A stretch of DNA of 64,000 nucleotides from Adiantum capillus-veneris (lineage: Eukaryota > Streptophyta > Polypodiopsida > Polypodiales > Pteridaceae), in the NCBI GenBank assembly GCA_014529385.2, contig CM043962.1:92456180-92520179 (forward strand), written 5' to 3'. The stretch's first letter is position 1. Each line of letters starts with the position of its first letter. The notes under the pieces were generated by a model. That model saw nothing but the letters and a program-made list of their open reading frames with translations. It did not search any database and was not told the DNA's origin. The position numbers were made by a program, and so were the translations under genes. Shown one piece after another: positions 1-11,011 of this stretch.

Positions 1-120
1 GGATAATTTAAGGATTCAAGGAGAAAAGTGTCTGTTGAGCCTAAATCTACTAGCTTGAAAACATCGGGGCATTAGCCAGGGACCCTAAAGCCTATTGCCA
101 AGGAGCCAAAGATATCTGAG

Positions 121-905
121 ATGACTTTAGAAGATCTCACCAAGGCCATTCAAGAGAGTCTTAGAGATAATCATGCTCAACAAAACAATCATATGTATCC
201 AAGGAGGGAGCAACAATGGTGCTCAGTATGCTATGGTCTGCATAGTACCAATGAATGCCCTACTTTTAGAGTAAAATTCAATGGGAATTGCAATGCCTAT
301 GGGAGGTATGGTCATCAAGCTAAGGATTGCATAGTATTTAAGCGCATGATGACCAATGACCAACCTTAGCATGGATGGACACACCTCGAGTGCCAGCATT
401 GATTCTTGTCCCACCTCTTGAACAAACATCACAACACATGGTCCCTAGGGCCCAAAATGTTGTTCAAACAACACCCTTACCACCTCTAGTGCTAGGACCG
501 CAACCACCACATCCAAGAATCACTTCTGTGAATCAAGTGGGTTGTGAGTCATCTATTGCTTGTTTGGAAGGCTGTGAGGAAGATATAGACCCTAATATTG
601 CCTATGGTATTGATGCGCTTGAAGAAATTCCACAATACTACATGGAGGACTATTGGGGATAAGTCAAACCTATCTATCAAGTAGCTGCTCTTGCTGCAAG
701 AGGCCAAAATATCAACTACACTGCCAAGAGACCACCTGTTCAATGCTATGAGTATGGAGGTCCAGATCGTGTAGCCGATTGTCCTATTAAGATACAAAAG
801 AATGCTACACTAATGCAAACCAATCAAGCGAGTACGTCTACAATGCCGATACTCATGTGTAATCGATGTGGCAGAGATCATTTGATTGCCCAATGTCCTA
901 ATAAT
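121..905 (+). pseudogene. Gag C-terminal zinc-knuckle region, broken
   Basis: Two short open segments (121-369 and 813-1193) and the stretch between them carry CCHC-like nucleic-acid-binding motifs: CSVCYGLHSTNEC, CNAYGRYGHQAKDC, CYEYGGPDRVADC near 740-785 and CNRCGRDHLIAQC near 860-895. Several depart from the canonical CX2CX4HX4C (tyrosine replaces a cysteine in two of them), as expected in a decayed copy. Such knuckles package element RNA in the Gag particle. The capsid-like part of Gag would lie to the left and is not in the window. Confidence 0.75.
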
Positions 906-1756
906 CCAAATGCGCCAAAGATAACGCCATTGAATTTAATTGAGGTTACGGAAGAGCCAACACAAAGTACGCTTGTGGTACTAGTAAATGTACTCATACG
1001 ATCGATGCTCCAAAAACAAAATTATATTCTTGAAGAAAGAGACACGGCATCAATTACCCAATCTCAGAAGAAGAACAAAACACGAAGGAAGAGATCGCAG
1101 AAAGTAGCAAAGTCAGACCCCAGTTCAAAGACCAACATAGGGACTGGTGATGACCCCGTATATATGAACGACGCTAAAGAGGATTCTGATTAGGTGAAAC
1201 CATGGAGACCAAAACGACCACTAGGAAAGAAACCAACAAGGAAGATCGTCATGAGCCACAATGGCCAGGACCCAAGAAGAAAGGAACTTACCCAAACCCT
1301 ACAGAGGAGATCAAGCGAGTCAAGCAATTAAGGAGTTTGGTAGAAGATACCCAAAGGGATCTAGAGAGAGCACCTAAGCAGATCCAAATTACAGACACAA
1401 TGTTCCCTACGCAACAAAAACCTCACAAAGTCCATAGACCCCTGGCCATCCCTAGTGTCATCCTAGAAGAAAGTGACTTAAATTCATGGGAAAGTGGACG
1501 TACTCACTTCTTGTTGGAAAGAATGTTTACAGAGGGACTACCTTACCCTATCGAAGAAATGGAGATCCCGTCTTCCCCACATCAAGGGACTGAAGCCCAA
1601 AAGGTGCCATTAAATATTGCCAAATTGATGGATTTCATGGCTTTAGAAGTTAGAAGCACCTTCATGCCCGAACTATATGGAGACCCCGAGCTATTCTTAG
1701 CTCTTTGAGCTTTCCTCAATGGAGAACTGAGAGTCGGGCTACCACAATTTGCACAG
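906..1756 (+). other. Polyprotein linker, partly open frame
   Basis: This lies between zinc knuckles and protease. An open stretch at 1202-1708 (168 residues) is rich in Lys, Glu and Pro and shows no recognised motif. It is probably the poorly conserved Gag-Pol spacer of the decayed element rather than a gene. Confidence 0.5.
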
Positions 1757-2215
1757 ATGGAAGGAGCTAGGGAGATTCCAATAGAGGAGGAACACTTAGA
1801 TCCACAACCCAACCTAAATGAGAACTCTGTTGTAGAAATGCATGTTAACAAGTTGGGACAATACTTTGAGGGCGATGAATCCAATGCGACCAGACCAATC
1901 ACTACCAAGGAATTAACTGTGAAAGGAATCCTTGATGGTAGCATTGGGGTTAGCATTGTGACTAAAAATTGATGGGAAACTATGGAAAGACCTCACCTTG
2001 GGACCACAACCATAGTAGTGAAGATGGCCAATGGGTCTATTGTTAAACCTATTGGGATGCTAGAAGATCTCAAGATCAAGGTCTTTGGACACAAAAAAGA
2101 AATACCTTCATTGTTATGGATTTCTCCAAGCACACTATGCCATCGGAGATGATCTTAGGACGTCCTTTCATGAGGAAGCAAAAATGGTGCATGACTAGTC
2201 TAAAAACCATGCCTA
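1757..2215 (+). pseudogene. Retroviral-type aspartic protease remnant
   Basis: The open segment 1757-1972 ends with TVKGILDGSIGVSIVTKN, which has the shape of the Ty3 protease active-site loop, although the usual D-S/T-G is altered to D-G-S. After a stop at 1970-1972 the same frame continues with protease-like sequence to about 2100. The flap-side ILGRPF-type motif is visible near 2153-2172 after a frame change. The enzyme would cut the Gag-Pol polyprotein; this copy is inactive. Confidence 0.65.
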
Positions 2216-2216
2216 C

Positions 2217-3261
2217 TTGCAGTTCCAAGATTCTATCATTCGAGTGGATCTTGTAACTGATCGAGCACATCCTCTAGGAAATAGGTTTATAATTGATCAT
2301 AGATTTGAAATTACAGTTCACTCGGTCCCATTACAGTATTTTTACACATGTAAAGTGGACACTGATGTTGGGGAAGATTCTCCTTATATGGATGTACTAC
2401 CCGGGATGACTGAGTCGGACAATGTGGATTGGGTCCACCTAGCAGCAACCATAGACACTTGGGGAAATAGGGGGACGACTCGGGTAACACCTAAGGGAGA
2501 TGAAATGCCACAACTCGTACCCTTAAATATGCTAGAAGCAATGCATATATCTTCTGATGACCTACAAGACAAAGGTTTGACTGGCATTGGAACGAGTAGC
2601 ATTTCACACAACTATAGCCTACAGGATTCAAATTCAGAATCATCAATTGAAATTGACTAAGAGGACAAAGAATCTGAGTTAAATCTTAGTGCAAATGCGG
2701 GGACAAACCATTCAAGGCCCATTGGTACCCTAGATGACAATCTATCCAGGAGAGTAGAAGACACAAGTAGCGATTCATCTAGTGACTCTTCACTAGAGAT
2801 CGGCCGTAATCGAAAATTAGACAAGAAGAGTAAGAGATATAAGAGGCGACGATATCGATCAAATGTGCGTGCTAGAACAAATGAAAGGAAATCTACCATG
2901 GAATGGATTAATTATATAGGGGCATGTGATGCTCATGAGAAGTTGGTAGATAATTGGGGTGAATACCTTCAAAGAGTTATGTGGTGTAGTCCACAACCCA
3001 TTAACATCGCACAGCTAGAGGCTATAGAGAAGCCAAAGTTGAGCCATACCATAAGGAGATGACAAAATCGAGAGTTAGCTCAACAACAAAAGGAAGCGGA
3101 AGAGATCACAATCCATAGAACAACAAGACGCCACAGACTTACACCCTGCACCTGAACATTTCAAATCCTACACCACAGAGGAACGTAAGGTTGGGTATAC
3201 AAAGGCTCAAAGAAAACCTATTGATGGAAGCAATGGAGTTTATGACGGTCCAACGATAGTT
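2217..3261 (+). other. Polyprotein linker between protease and RT
   Basis: Two open pieces (2217-2660 and 2865-3062) are separated by stops. They are acidic and serine-rich, then basic (a KKSKRYKRRRYR-like run near 2820-2870), with no recognised domain. Given the position between protease and RT this is most simply spacer sequence of the same element. Confidence 0.45.
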
Positions 3262-4289
3262 ATGGAGATAGAGTTAGCAGACCCAGGAGAAGAGTCCAAA
3301 CCTATTTTCATTGCCCAAGATCTGACAGAGACTGAGGAGTATATACTTAAAGAACTTCTCAAGGAGTTCAAGGATTTGCTTGGACATTATATGAAAGGTG
3401 TTCCTTCCGTCGTGCAACACACAATCCCCATGAATAGCATGGCTAAACCAATTCAGCAACGACCTTACCCAATGAATCCTAAGTATGCAAAGATTGTTCA
3501 AGAAGATACTGAAAATCTTATGAAATGCGGATTCATATACCCTATTGAGCACTCAGAATGGGTGTCTCCAATAGTTATTGTGCCGAAAAAGATAGGAAAC
3601 TCAGAGTGTGCATGGATCTCAAGAAGGTCAATGCCGTCACTAGGAGGGACCATTACCCCTTTCCATATTCAGAACATGTGCTTGAAAGAGTTGCAAGAAA
3701 GAAAGCTTATAGCTTTTTAGATGGGTACTCTAGATACAATCAAATCACAATTGCACTAGAGGACCAAGCTAAAACGACTTTTATAACCGAATTTGGAGTG
3801 TTCGCATTTCGTGTTATGGCTTTTGGCTTAACCAATTCTCCTGCTACCTTCCAAAGATTAATAAACACTGCTTTCTTAGATGACCTTTGTGCTTATTCCT
3901 CTTGGAAAGAACATCTATCATGTTTATGAAAAGTGTTTGAGAAGTGCAGATTGTATCGCATCTCCTTAAACCCTTTCAAATGCCAATTTTGGGTTAAACA
4001 TGGAATCATTTTAGGGCATATAGTGTCCAAAAATGGGATTTCCATAGATGAGAGCAAAATTAAAGCCATTGCTGAAATGCCACCGCCTACGAACTATAAG
4101 GGAGTTCAAAGATTCATGGGCCATGTTGATTATTACCAGCGGTTTATTTTAAACTTTGTTGAGATAGCTTGTCCTTTGTACAAGCTTCTTATTGAGTTCC
4201 ACTGGACCGTGGAGTGTGACCATGCTTATGAGTCGTTAAAAAAGACCTTGACACACGCTCCCATTTACGAGTGCCTGATTGAAATATAA
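3262..4289 (+). pseudogene. Ty3/gypsy reverse transcriptase, frameshifted and internally deleted
   Basis: Three overlapping or adjacent frames give RT: 3262-3600 (N-terminal fingers, WVSPIVIVPKK), 3558-3929 (RVCMDLKKVNAVTRRDHYPFP, then AFGLTNSPATFQRL) and 3933-4289 (thumb, LGHIVSKNGISID and YYQRFI). The catalytic segment reads TAFLDDLCAYSS: the residues normally lying between ATFQRL and the F-D-D box are shortened, so a small in-frame deletion has removed part of the palm. Frameshifts near 3590 and a stop near 3927 complete the inactivation. Confidence 0.88.
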
Positions 4290-4794
4290 TTTTCCATGTG
4301 CATATTGATGCATCAAACTTTGCTATTAGGTGTGTTTTAGCTCAGCCAAGAAAACATAAATTGGACTACCCCATTAGCTTTGCAAGTTGTCAATTGAATG
4401 ATGCCAAGAGAACTACACCACTATAGAGCGAGAAGGTTTAGCAATGATTTACGCAATGAAGAAATTTCGCTACTACCTTCTTGCCAACAAGTTTGTTTTC
4501 TATGTGGATCATCAAGCCTTGTTGTATCCAGTAAATAAACCTTGTTCCACGGGAAGAATTACAAGATGGTTGTTAATTCTCCTTGAGTTTGGGTTTACCG
4601 TTGTGGTGAGACCTGGTAAAAGACGTCATGGCTGATCATTTGTCTCGCATACCCAATGGTGGAGTCGATGATGAATTGCCCGATACTATTGGAATTAGGG
4701 TTGGAGAGAAACGCACACAGCTTGGAGAAGACAAAGGAAGCTCAAGGCACACAACTAAGAGTATGTTACTTAGTGTGCAATGGAAAGATAGATA
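4290..4794 (+). pseudogene. Ty3 RNase H remnant
   Basis: In shifted frames the sequence gives the start of RNase H (FHVHIDASNFAI, about 4290-4335) and then, from 4444, a block with YYLLANKFVFYVDHQALLY, and finally DHLSRIPNG (about 4630-4660), the usual C-terminal part of the Ty3 RNase H/connection region. At least two frameshifts and one stop interrupt it. Integrase, expected next, is missing because foreign minus-strand copia sequence begins near 4795. Confidence 0.8.
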
Positions 4795-4911
4795 GTCCTA
4801 GGGTGATGGGCGTATATACAATGCACGGGGGAAAAAACCTCCTAAAGAGGGAAAAAATGCCCCAACAGTCCTAGTGTGTGAACACACATCACTACCACAT
4901 GTATATGGTAA
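4795..4911 (-). repeat. Truncated copia 3' LTR
   Basis: On the minus strand, immediately after the RNase H end, a short purine-rich CAGGGGGATT (polypurine-tract-like, about 4912-4922) is followed by TGTTACCATATACATG, an LTR-like start. The sequence includes a TATA-like GTATATACG (about 4808-4818). It stops near 4795 where the plus-strand Ty3 remnant begins. No partner LTR with this start is visible to the right. Confidence 0.55.
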
Positions 4912-4994
4912 CAAATCCCCCTGAGAGTGATACGGTGAATGAGAGGTGGCACATGAGTAAAGGGAAGTGCCATGCCCTGAGGACATGACCTGTC

Positions 4995-5576
4995 CACAAA
5001 GGGGAGTAAGCCCAAAGCTTTGTAGAAAGCTTTGAACTTCTCACGAGACAATGCCTTTGTGAAAAGATCTGCAAGGTTGTCCTGTGTTGGCACATAAGCC
5101 AAGCTGATCTCTCCTGCTGAGAGCCTCTCCTTGACATAGTGGTAATGCACCTCAATGTGCTTTGTGCGAGCATGAAAGACAGAGTTCCTCGCAACTGCCA
5201 ATGCGCTCTGACTGTCAATGTAGATAGTGTTGGCAGTGTCCTATCCAACACCCAAATCAGCCATAAGGCGTCTGAGCCATACACACTCAACCGTAGCTGT
5301 GAAGACTGCCCTGTACTCAGCCTTACAACTCGAAGTGGCCATAGTAGGTTGCTTCTTGCTCAACCATGATATACATGAACTGCCAAGCATGAAACAAAAA
5401 TCACTTGTGGACACTCGCGTGTCAAAACAACCAGCACAATCTGAGTCCGAAAAAGCATGTAAGTATGGCGGCAATGATCTCCCCTTGGGATAAAACAAGC
5501 CAAGATATAAAGTGCCACTAAGGTAGCGGAAAATCCTCTTGACAGCCTGCCAATGCTTAGACCCTGGGCTATGCAT
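4995..5576 (-). pseudogene. Copia RNase H
   Basis: On the minus strand 5241-5576 reads SPGSKHWQAVKRIFRYLSGT, SDSDCAGCFDTRVSTSDFCF and SSCKAEYRAV, and 4995-5201 reads ARTKHIEVHYHYVKERL and DNLADLFTKALSREKF. These are the standard blocks of copia RNase H, which removes the RNA template during reverse transcription. A frame change near 5235 separates the two halves. Confidence 0.88.
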
Positions 5577-6480
5577 AAATCTGTTCTATGAGACTGCAAA
5601 CTGAATATTCGGCCTCGTGTTGCATACATAAATGAGGCATCCAACAACAGTTTGGTAAACAGTGACATCAGCATGTTCATCAGTGTAATGAAGATTCAAT
5701 TTCAAACCTGTTTCCATGGAAGTGGCAAAAGGTTTGCAATCCTCAAGTCCAAACTTACATAGCACTGTCTCTATGTAACTTTTCTAACACAAGGCAATAC
5801 CACCATCACACTGCTTAAACTGTATGCCCAAGTAATGATGCAACATCCCCAAATCTTTCATCTTGAAAGCAGAATTCAAATCAACCTTAAATTCAGCAAT
5901 ATGTCTCTCATTTGGTCCAGTGATCAGCAAATCATCTATATAAAGAACCATAATGAGAAGTACATCACCCTCACGCTTTACATACAATGTGCTTTCTGTT
6001 GGACTGTTATAAAAGCCTTGTTTGACCAAATGAGTGTCAACTTTCTCATACCAAGCACGAGGAGATTGCTTCAACCTATACAAAGTCTGCACACTTTGTC
6101 CTCTTGTCCTCTCTTGACAAAATCGCGAGGCTGTGTTACATAAGCTTCCTTAAATATGTCATCATTCAAGAAAGCAGTAACAATGTGTGATTGATGTACA
6201 TCCCAACCAATATGAGCTGCCAATGCACATAGAAAATGAACGGTAGTCATACGACAAGTGGGAGCAAAAGTTTTTTCATATCTATGCCTTTTTGTTGTGC
6301 ATAACCCTTTACAACAAGTCGAGCCTTATGGCGATTGATCTCTCCATCCGGCTTGCGTTTCAACTTGTAAACCCACTTCGTACTAATGGCCTTTTTGCCT
6401 GGAGGCAAATTACATAAAGTCCATGTTTCATTTTCTATAAGTGCATCATATTCTGATTGCATGGTAGCCATCCAATTTTC
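5577..6480 (-). pseudogene. Copia reverse transcriptase, frameshifted
   Basis: Minus-strand pieces give the RT from N to C terminus: EYDALIENETWTLCNLPPGK and WVYKLKRKPDGEINRHKARL (6300-6480), then RLYRLKQSPRAWYEKVD and VLYIDDLLITGPN (5784-6092). YIDD is the polymerase active-site box. Breaks lie near 6260 (frame change), near 6095 and near 5785, so the enzyme is not made as one chain. The thumb (5590-5690) carries an NTRP-type motif. Confidence 0.88.
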
Positions 6481-7690
6481 TGAATTCTCTGCTTCATCAA
6501 AAGACAGAGGTTCCTCAACATTATGTAAGCTAGACACAGCCAAAGCATAACAATCTGATGCATAAGATGCATGGCCAGAGCCTGAACGAGTACGACTAGA
6601 GAAAGGTGCATCCAATTTATTGTCACGCAATGTATGCACCAACCATTTTGGCATACCTCTAGCCTTCTCATTTTCAGCCCTTTCCTCATCAAGTACATCA
6701 TGTACATCTGCATCAGTAATAGGCTGATTTGTAACATTTTCAAAAACCCCCATAGGCTGTACATTTGCCTCATTGGAATTTACATTTGAACTTCCACCAC
6801 TAAAAGAGGCAACAAAGTGTCATAAATGTCATGTGAGCTTACATTATTGTCTCTAGTACATGACAGCAAGTGCTGAACTGAATCTTCCACAAACACTACA
6901 TCCTGTGAAACCAAAATACGCTTTGTTTGCAGATGATACACCTGTAACCTTTGCTTTCAGCACTATAACCAACAAAAATACATTTGATAGCCTTATCATC
7001 CAAGTTTTTGCGCCGTGTTTGTGGCACCAAAGCATATGCCAAACAACCAAAAACACGTATGTGCATAATAGAAGCCTTTCTATCATGTCATGCTTTATAT
7101 GGAGTAATAGACTGCAAAGCTTTCGTAGGACACCTGTTAAGTACATAAGTGGCACACATGATGGCCTCAAGCCAAAAAGAATGCGGCAAAGCTTGACTTT
7201 TGACCATACATCGTGCCATTTCCGTAAGTGACCTGTTTTTCCTCTCAACAACACCATTTGCTGAGGTGTATAAGGCACTGTACATTGGTGTTTTATCCAC
7301 GACTAGCCAGAAATGCATTAAAGTCATGAGACATATACTCCCCCCCCTCGATTGGAACGAAGGGTGCCCATAGTGCATTTTGAGACATTTTCAGCCATAG
7401 CCAGAAATTGTTAAAGCACATAAAAACTTCGGACTTCGCTTTAAGTGGAAATACCCATGCATGCCTGGAGTAATCATCAATGAAAGTCACGAAGTAGGTG
7501 ATTGCCCAAGGACAGAGTTTGCATGGGCCCACAAACATCACTATGCAAGGGCCGCAACCTGCATGTGGCCCTAACTGAACCATCCTTTGGAAACTTAGAA
7601 CGCTGCATTTTACCCAAAATATAGCCTTCACAAACATGTCTGACAGGTGCTCCAAGAGGCGGCAAAGAAGCAACCATATCAGATTTTTGC
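6481..7690 (-). pseudogene. Copia integrase and integrase-RT linker
   Basis: The integrase core is spread over 7293-7673 and 7088-7378: an HSDVCGPM segment (first Asp), FVTFIDDYSRHAWVF (second Asp) and EGGEYMS (Glu), then ANGVVERKNRSLTEMARC and ATYVLNRCPTKAL. The C-terminal part (6853-7088) includes the YALVPQT-type block, followed by the low-complexity linker (6481-6850) that leads into RT. The enzyme would insert element cDNA into the genome. Multiple frameshifts make it non-functional. Confidence 0.85.
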
Positions 7691-7712
7691 AAACGCAGCA
7701 AAGTGGAAAAAT

Positions 7713-8480
7713 TTAGATGCCCAGTACATGCCACATTTTTACATCTAAAATAGCCCTTGAATCTGCAACTGCATTTGCAAAATTTTGTCCACACTTGTCA
7801 TACAAAGTGAGCTTATACAGCCCACGACAGAAATGGCCAGATGCAACAATTTTATCACCAAAACTAAGATCATGGACGGTACATCTGTCGTCCACAAATT
7901 TGACTACAAGTCCAAGTCTAGCAAGTGGAGATACAGACAAAAGATTCTTCTTGATCCCAGGTACATAAAGTGCATCAACAAGTATAAAAGAACTGCCATT
8001 TGCAGCAATAAGCACATTTTTTCCAACTCCTTGAACTTGATAAGAGGCATTGTTGGCACAAGTGACTGAATTCCCATGAGGGACAAACTCGAGAGAGATG
8101 AACAATTCACGATGTGAGGTAATGTGCTTTGTAGCACCACTGTCGAAATACCACACATGTGAATCTGTAGCAATTGACATGCATGCATCATGAACAATAG
8201 GATTGTAAGTGCAGTCTGCACTAAAATCCCATTCTGCATTAACATCAGTATCACAGTCTCTTTTCACAGAAGACTCAACAATGGCTGCATTTGTAGTGGA
8301 ACCAGCATTTGTAGTGGAACCACCCTCTTTCTTCTTAGCCTCTTTGGCCTTCAACTTAGGACACTGCTTGATCAAGTGATCATTAGCTTTACAATAATAG
8401 CAACGCATCTTTTTTTTCCCCTTATCGCCAGAATTTAATGGTCCTTGCTCCCCACACTTAAAGCATTTATAGTCTTTACA
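7713..8480 (-). pseudogene. Zinc knuckle, copia protease and pre-integrase domain
   Basis: A continuous minus-strand frame from about 8475 to 7713 carries CFKCGEQG, CYYCKANDHLIKQC (CCHC), then WYFDSGATKHITSH, the copia protease active site with intact D-S-G, then ALYVPGIKKNLLSVSPL and a GAG-pre-integrase block (DKIVASGHFCRGLYKLTL). This is the best preserved frame of the copia part (231 residues from the first Met at 8408). It runs through the Ty3/copia junction without a stop. Confidence 0.85.
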
Positions 8481-9832
8481 AAAAAAACTTCTAATTCTTT
8501 GAGAGAGAGAGAGAGGTTATTTTTACCTTTGTAAGCTCCTTTCTGCTTGGCCTTGTTGTTGTTGGTGTTGGTGTTGCCTTGGGAAGAGTTGTGAGCGTTG
8601 CTCCTCCCTTTAGCTTCATTTCGATCCTTGTTTTCCATGGGCTTGAAATTTTTTATCGCCCCTTGTTGGAAATTGATCCTTGAAGCAACCATAGTGTGGC
8701 GAATGACTTCAGCAATAGTGCTAGGCCATTGTGAGTTGACATACTCGGCCATTTCTTTAGGTAATACCACACAAAATTGTTGCTTTTATTTGACGAAGTC
8801 TATCCTTTGAAAGACTGTACCTTTGAGATGTAAATCCCAAAACTTGTCTACATATTTGTGGATAGACTCGTTGAAGAGCAGCTTCGAACTTCGCCATTCG
8901 GTGAGCCCTTTGCCCTTGGCATCGCTTGCAAGGAATTGCTTCATGATGGAAACTCGTAGAGTATTCCATGTCTTTGGGGTCTTGCCATTGCCACGAAGGC
9001 TTGCAAGGAATTGCTTCATGATGGAAACTCGTAGAGTTTTCCATGTCTTTGGGGTCTCGTCATTGCCACGAAGGCTAGCCCACCATTGACGAGTAGATTT
9101 TTGGAAGTGTATAGCTACATGGTGTAGCTTGGAGGACTCCGTGAAGCCCTCGTCTCCAAAGGCCGCATCAAATTGTTGGATGAAGGCCAATACTTTGTCG
9201 GTAGCACCAAAGGTGCCATCATAGGTGAGAAAAGAGATACTCTTTCCTCCCTCTTTGAACTTCTTTAGCTTTTGTGACCTTCACCATGCAGGGTAAGATT
9301 TGCGATGTCCTTCCCTCTTGTATTCTCTAGGAGAATAGCCATAGCTTTCATCAGTAGGGAAGGAAGGTGAAGAAGAAGGAGAAGAGGGTGACCTCTTTCT
9401 TGCCCTTTTCTTCCTTTGTTTCCTCTCTTCCCTTTTGGAGTGACGAGGAGAAGGACTATGGGTTAACCGTTTCCTCTTGGGAGAAGTTGGCGATCGTTTA
9501 GTCCGCCTTCTTCATGGAGCAACATCTTTGGAGGAACTTAGGGATTCATTACTTTCTTGATCTTTGGATTCTTCCTCTCGTATGGGAGAGAGACTTCTTT
9601 TGGGGGTCTCATCAAGAGGCCTCCTAAGCTCTCTCTCCTCTTGGAGAGGAAAGGAAATCCCATAAGCACGAAGTTGTTGAGTAACTTCGGCTTGCAAAGC
9701 GGGGTTGCCCATAGCTTGTTGCAACCTATTAACAAGATAATTAACAAACATGGGGGACATCATCATTAGCACCTTCACGTGAAAAATCAAAGTTATCAAT
9801 GTTCATTCTACTCTCTTGGTTATTGTCAGCCA
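8481..9832 (-). pseudogene. Ty3-type Gag in front of copia pol, frameshifted
   Basis: An ATG at 9832 opens MADNNQESRMNIDNFDFS; a frameshift near 9755 leads to VNYLVNRLQQAMGNPALQ, then a Ser/Arg-rich stretch (9300-9480). The capsid-like part (8786-9190) reads FIQQFDAAFGDEGFTESSKL and STRQWWASLRG, closely matching the Gag of the chromodomain elements at 54.8-55.4 and 62.1-63.0 kb (FIQQFDAAYAGGNFTESSKI there). The C-terminal piece (8435-8770) has MAEYVNSQWPSTIAEVIRHT. A 75-bp in-frame duplication lies inside. Confidence 0.75.
8924..9073. repeat. 75-bp tandem duplication inside gag
   Basis: The unit starting GCTTGCAAGGAATTGCTTC at 8924 is repeated from 8999 with a few differences. It is exactly 25 codons on the minus strand and duplicates the protein segment ASLRGN...MKQFL, so the frame is kept. 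Confidence 0.9.
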
Positions 9833-10229
9833 TGTTAATTAAACTTATGTGTTTACTTAGTGTATACTTTGGCAATTCAAAACCTTAGTTACTACTCCTC
9901 TTAGCCTTTGAAAATAAGCACTTAAGTATCTACACCCACGGCTCAAATTGGTTAATTATAGAGAGTAGTGGAGTTGGTCTAACATAGCGAAGTTGCCAAG
10001 GGATAGCTCCTTTTGGACTTCTTATGGTTCAATAATGGTAAAGCCGTAGGCAAGTCTAAGAAGACTCCATTATTAAGACCAAATCTCCCGAGATAGGCAC
10101 CATATCTCACATAGTGGGCTCAACAAAATCGATAATAGATCCCAGTCCCACTTATGCTAATATAATTAACAAAATCAACCATTAATAGGTTACTTAAGGA
10201 CTTCTCTTCTTAAGCAAGAAAAGAGAAAC
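9833..10229 (-). other. Untranslated leader of the composite element
   Basis: This lies between the primer-binding site and the gag start. It has no open frame and no repeat, and is AT-rich. It is read as the 5' leader (packaging region) of the element by position only. Confidence 0.5.
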
Positions 10230-10247
10230 CAAATGCTCTGATACCAA
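10230..10247 (-). promoter_or_regulatory. Primer-binding site for initiator Met tRNA
   Basis: On the minus strand TTGGTATCAGAGCATTT contains the perfect 12-mer TGGTATCAGAGC, the complement of the 3' end of plant initiator tRNA-Met. It lies one base inside the LTR end, where minus-strand DNA synthesis would start. Confidence 0.93.
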
Positions 10248-10687
10248 TGTAATGTAAATGACCTATGAATTTTAAGAAAGCAGAATCAAGAGAATTAGAG
10301 TGAGCATTTTTATGAGATTACTTTGAGAACTTGGAGGGTAAACTTAATTGATAGTAGCAACATAAACATGGTACTTAATTAACTTGGCATGAATAATACT
10401 TTTGCAAGAGAGAGAGTATTAGAGATCATGACAATAGATGAGGACCGGATTTACTTGGAGCCGCCCCCCCCTCCAAAAGGCGTTTGTATTATAGATTCTC
10501 CCATCAAGAGAAACTTTGTTACAATACATTCTTTGTGTTCCTTGTGACCTTGGTGATGTTATTAGGAAAAATATGAACCCTCTAGGGGCCCTTTGGGATT
10601 AAGGTTAATTGGAAGTCAGCCAATGAGAAGAGGGTGGTGGACACACTCTATGCCCTCAAAAATGTAGGGGGACAAAGTAATCTTACA
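10248..10687 (-). repeat. 5' LTR, 440 bp, TGTAA...TTACA ends
   Basis: On the minus strand the block begins TGTAAGATTACTTTG and ends CATTTACATTACA next to the primer site, giving the short inverted ends TGTAA/TTACA. A related copy lies in opposite orientation near 44990-45330 (shared CTTGATGGGAGAATCTATAA and TCACAAGGAACACAAAG blocks). No second LTR of this type is found at the other end of the composite element. Confidence 0.75.
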
Positions 10688-11011
10688 CTTTTTAAATGGG
10701 CTCTTACCTAGTGAGAAGGTGGGGTGGGGTGGGGGGGTTTGGGTTTGATCCGGTTTTGAAAAAATCCCAAAAATTTGAAAATTTTCAAAACTCAAATTTC
10801 ATCTTCTTAAAACCCCCCTAAAACTATTTTATGGTCAAAAAAGCATTTTTTGACCTCAAAAGTCAATACGTGCACCCAAAAACCCTAAAATTCAAAATTT
10901 TTAAAAAACTTTTGAAAATCCTTTTTTTGCTATCCAGAGCTCCCCCAAAAGTAGTTCTTAGGCAAAAAGTGATTTTCTCTCTCTAGAACCCCTTTTCCAA
11001 CCCCTCCTTAG
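10688..11011. other. AT-rich stretch without a gene
   Basis: It contains a G-rich run (10720-10738) and many A/T runs with repeats of AAAATTTTT type. No open frame or repeat family was recognised. It may hold the upstream region of the transcription unit that follows. Confidence 0.4.

Larger units (their letters stand above)
1..4794 (+). mobile_element. Degenerate Ty3/gypsy retrotransposon, internal region only
   Basis: The stretch reads in Ty3 order on the plus strand: three or more zinc knuckles (about 240-905), an aspartic-protease remnant (about 1930-2200), reverse transcriptase (3262-4289) and RNase H (4290-4700). The frame changes many times and stops are frequent, so no polyprotein is intact. 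No LTR is seen; the left end lies outside the window and the right end stops where minus-strand copia sequence begins near 4795. The pol order protease-RT-RNase H without an intervening integrase is the Ty3 arrangement. It is a dead copy. Confidence 0.88.
4795..10687 (-). mobile_element. Composite LTR retrotransposon: Ty3-like 5' half joined to copia 3' half
   Basis: On the minus strand from the right: a 440-bp LTR (10248-10687), an iMet-tRNA primer site, a Gag whose capsid segment resembles the Ty3 elements of this window (FIQQFDAAF...STRQWWASL), then from the zinc knuckle onward an unmistakable copia order: DSGA protease, integrase, RT and RNase H. The LTR remnant at the far 3' end (4795-4911) starts TGTTACC and does not resemble the 5' LTR, so the two ends come from different elements. 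All reading frames are damaged. Confidence 0.75.

Noticed and set aside
10640-10940. Terminal inverted repeat of a DNA transposon pairing with 17.15-17.35 kb
   Set aside because: Only short A/T-rich words such as CATTTTTTGACC match; no continuous arm or target duplication.
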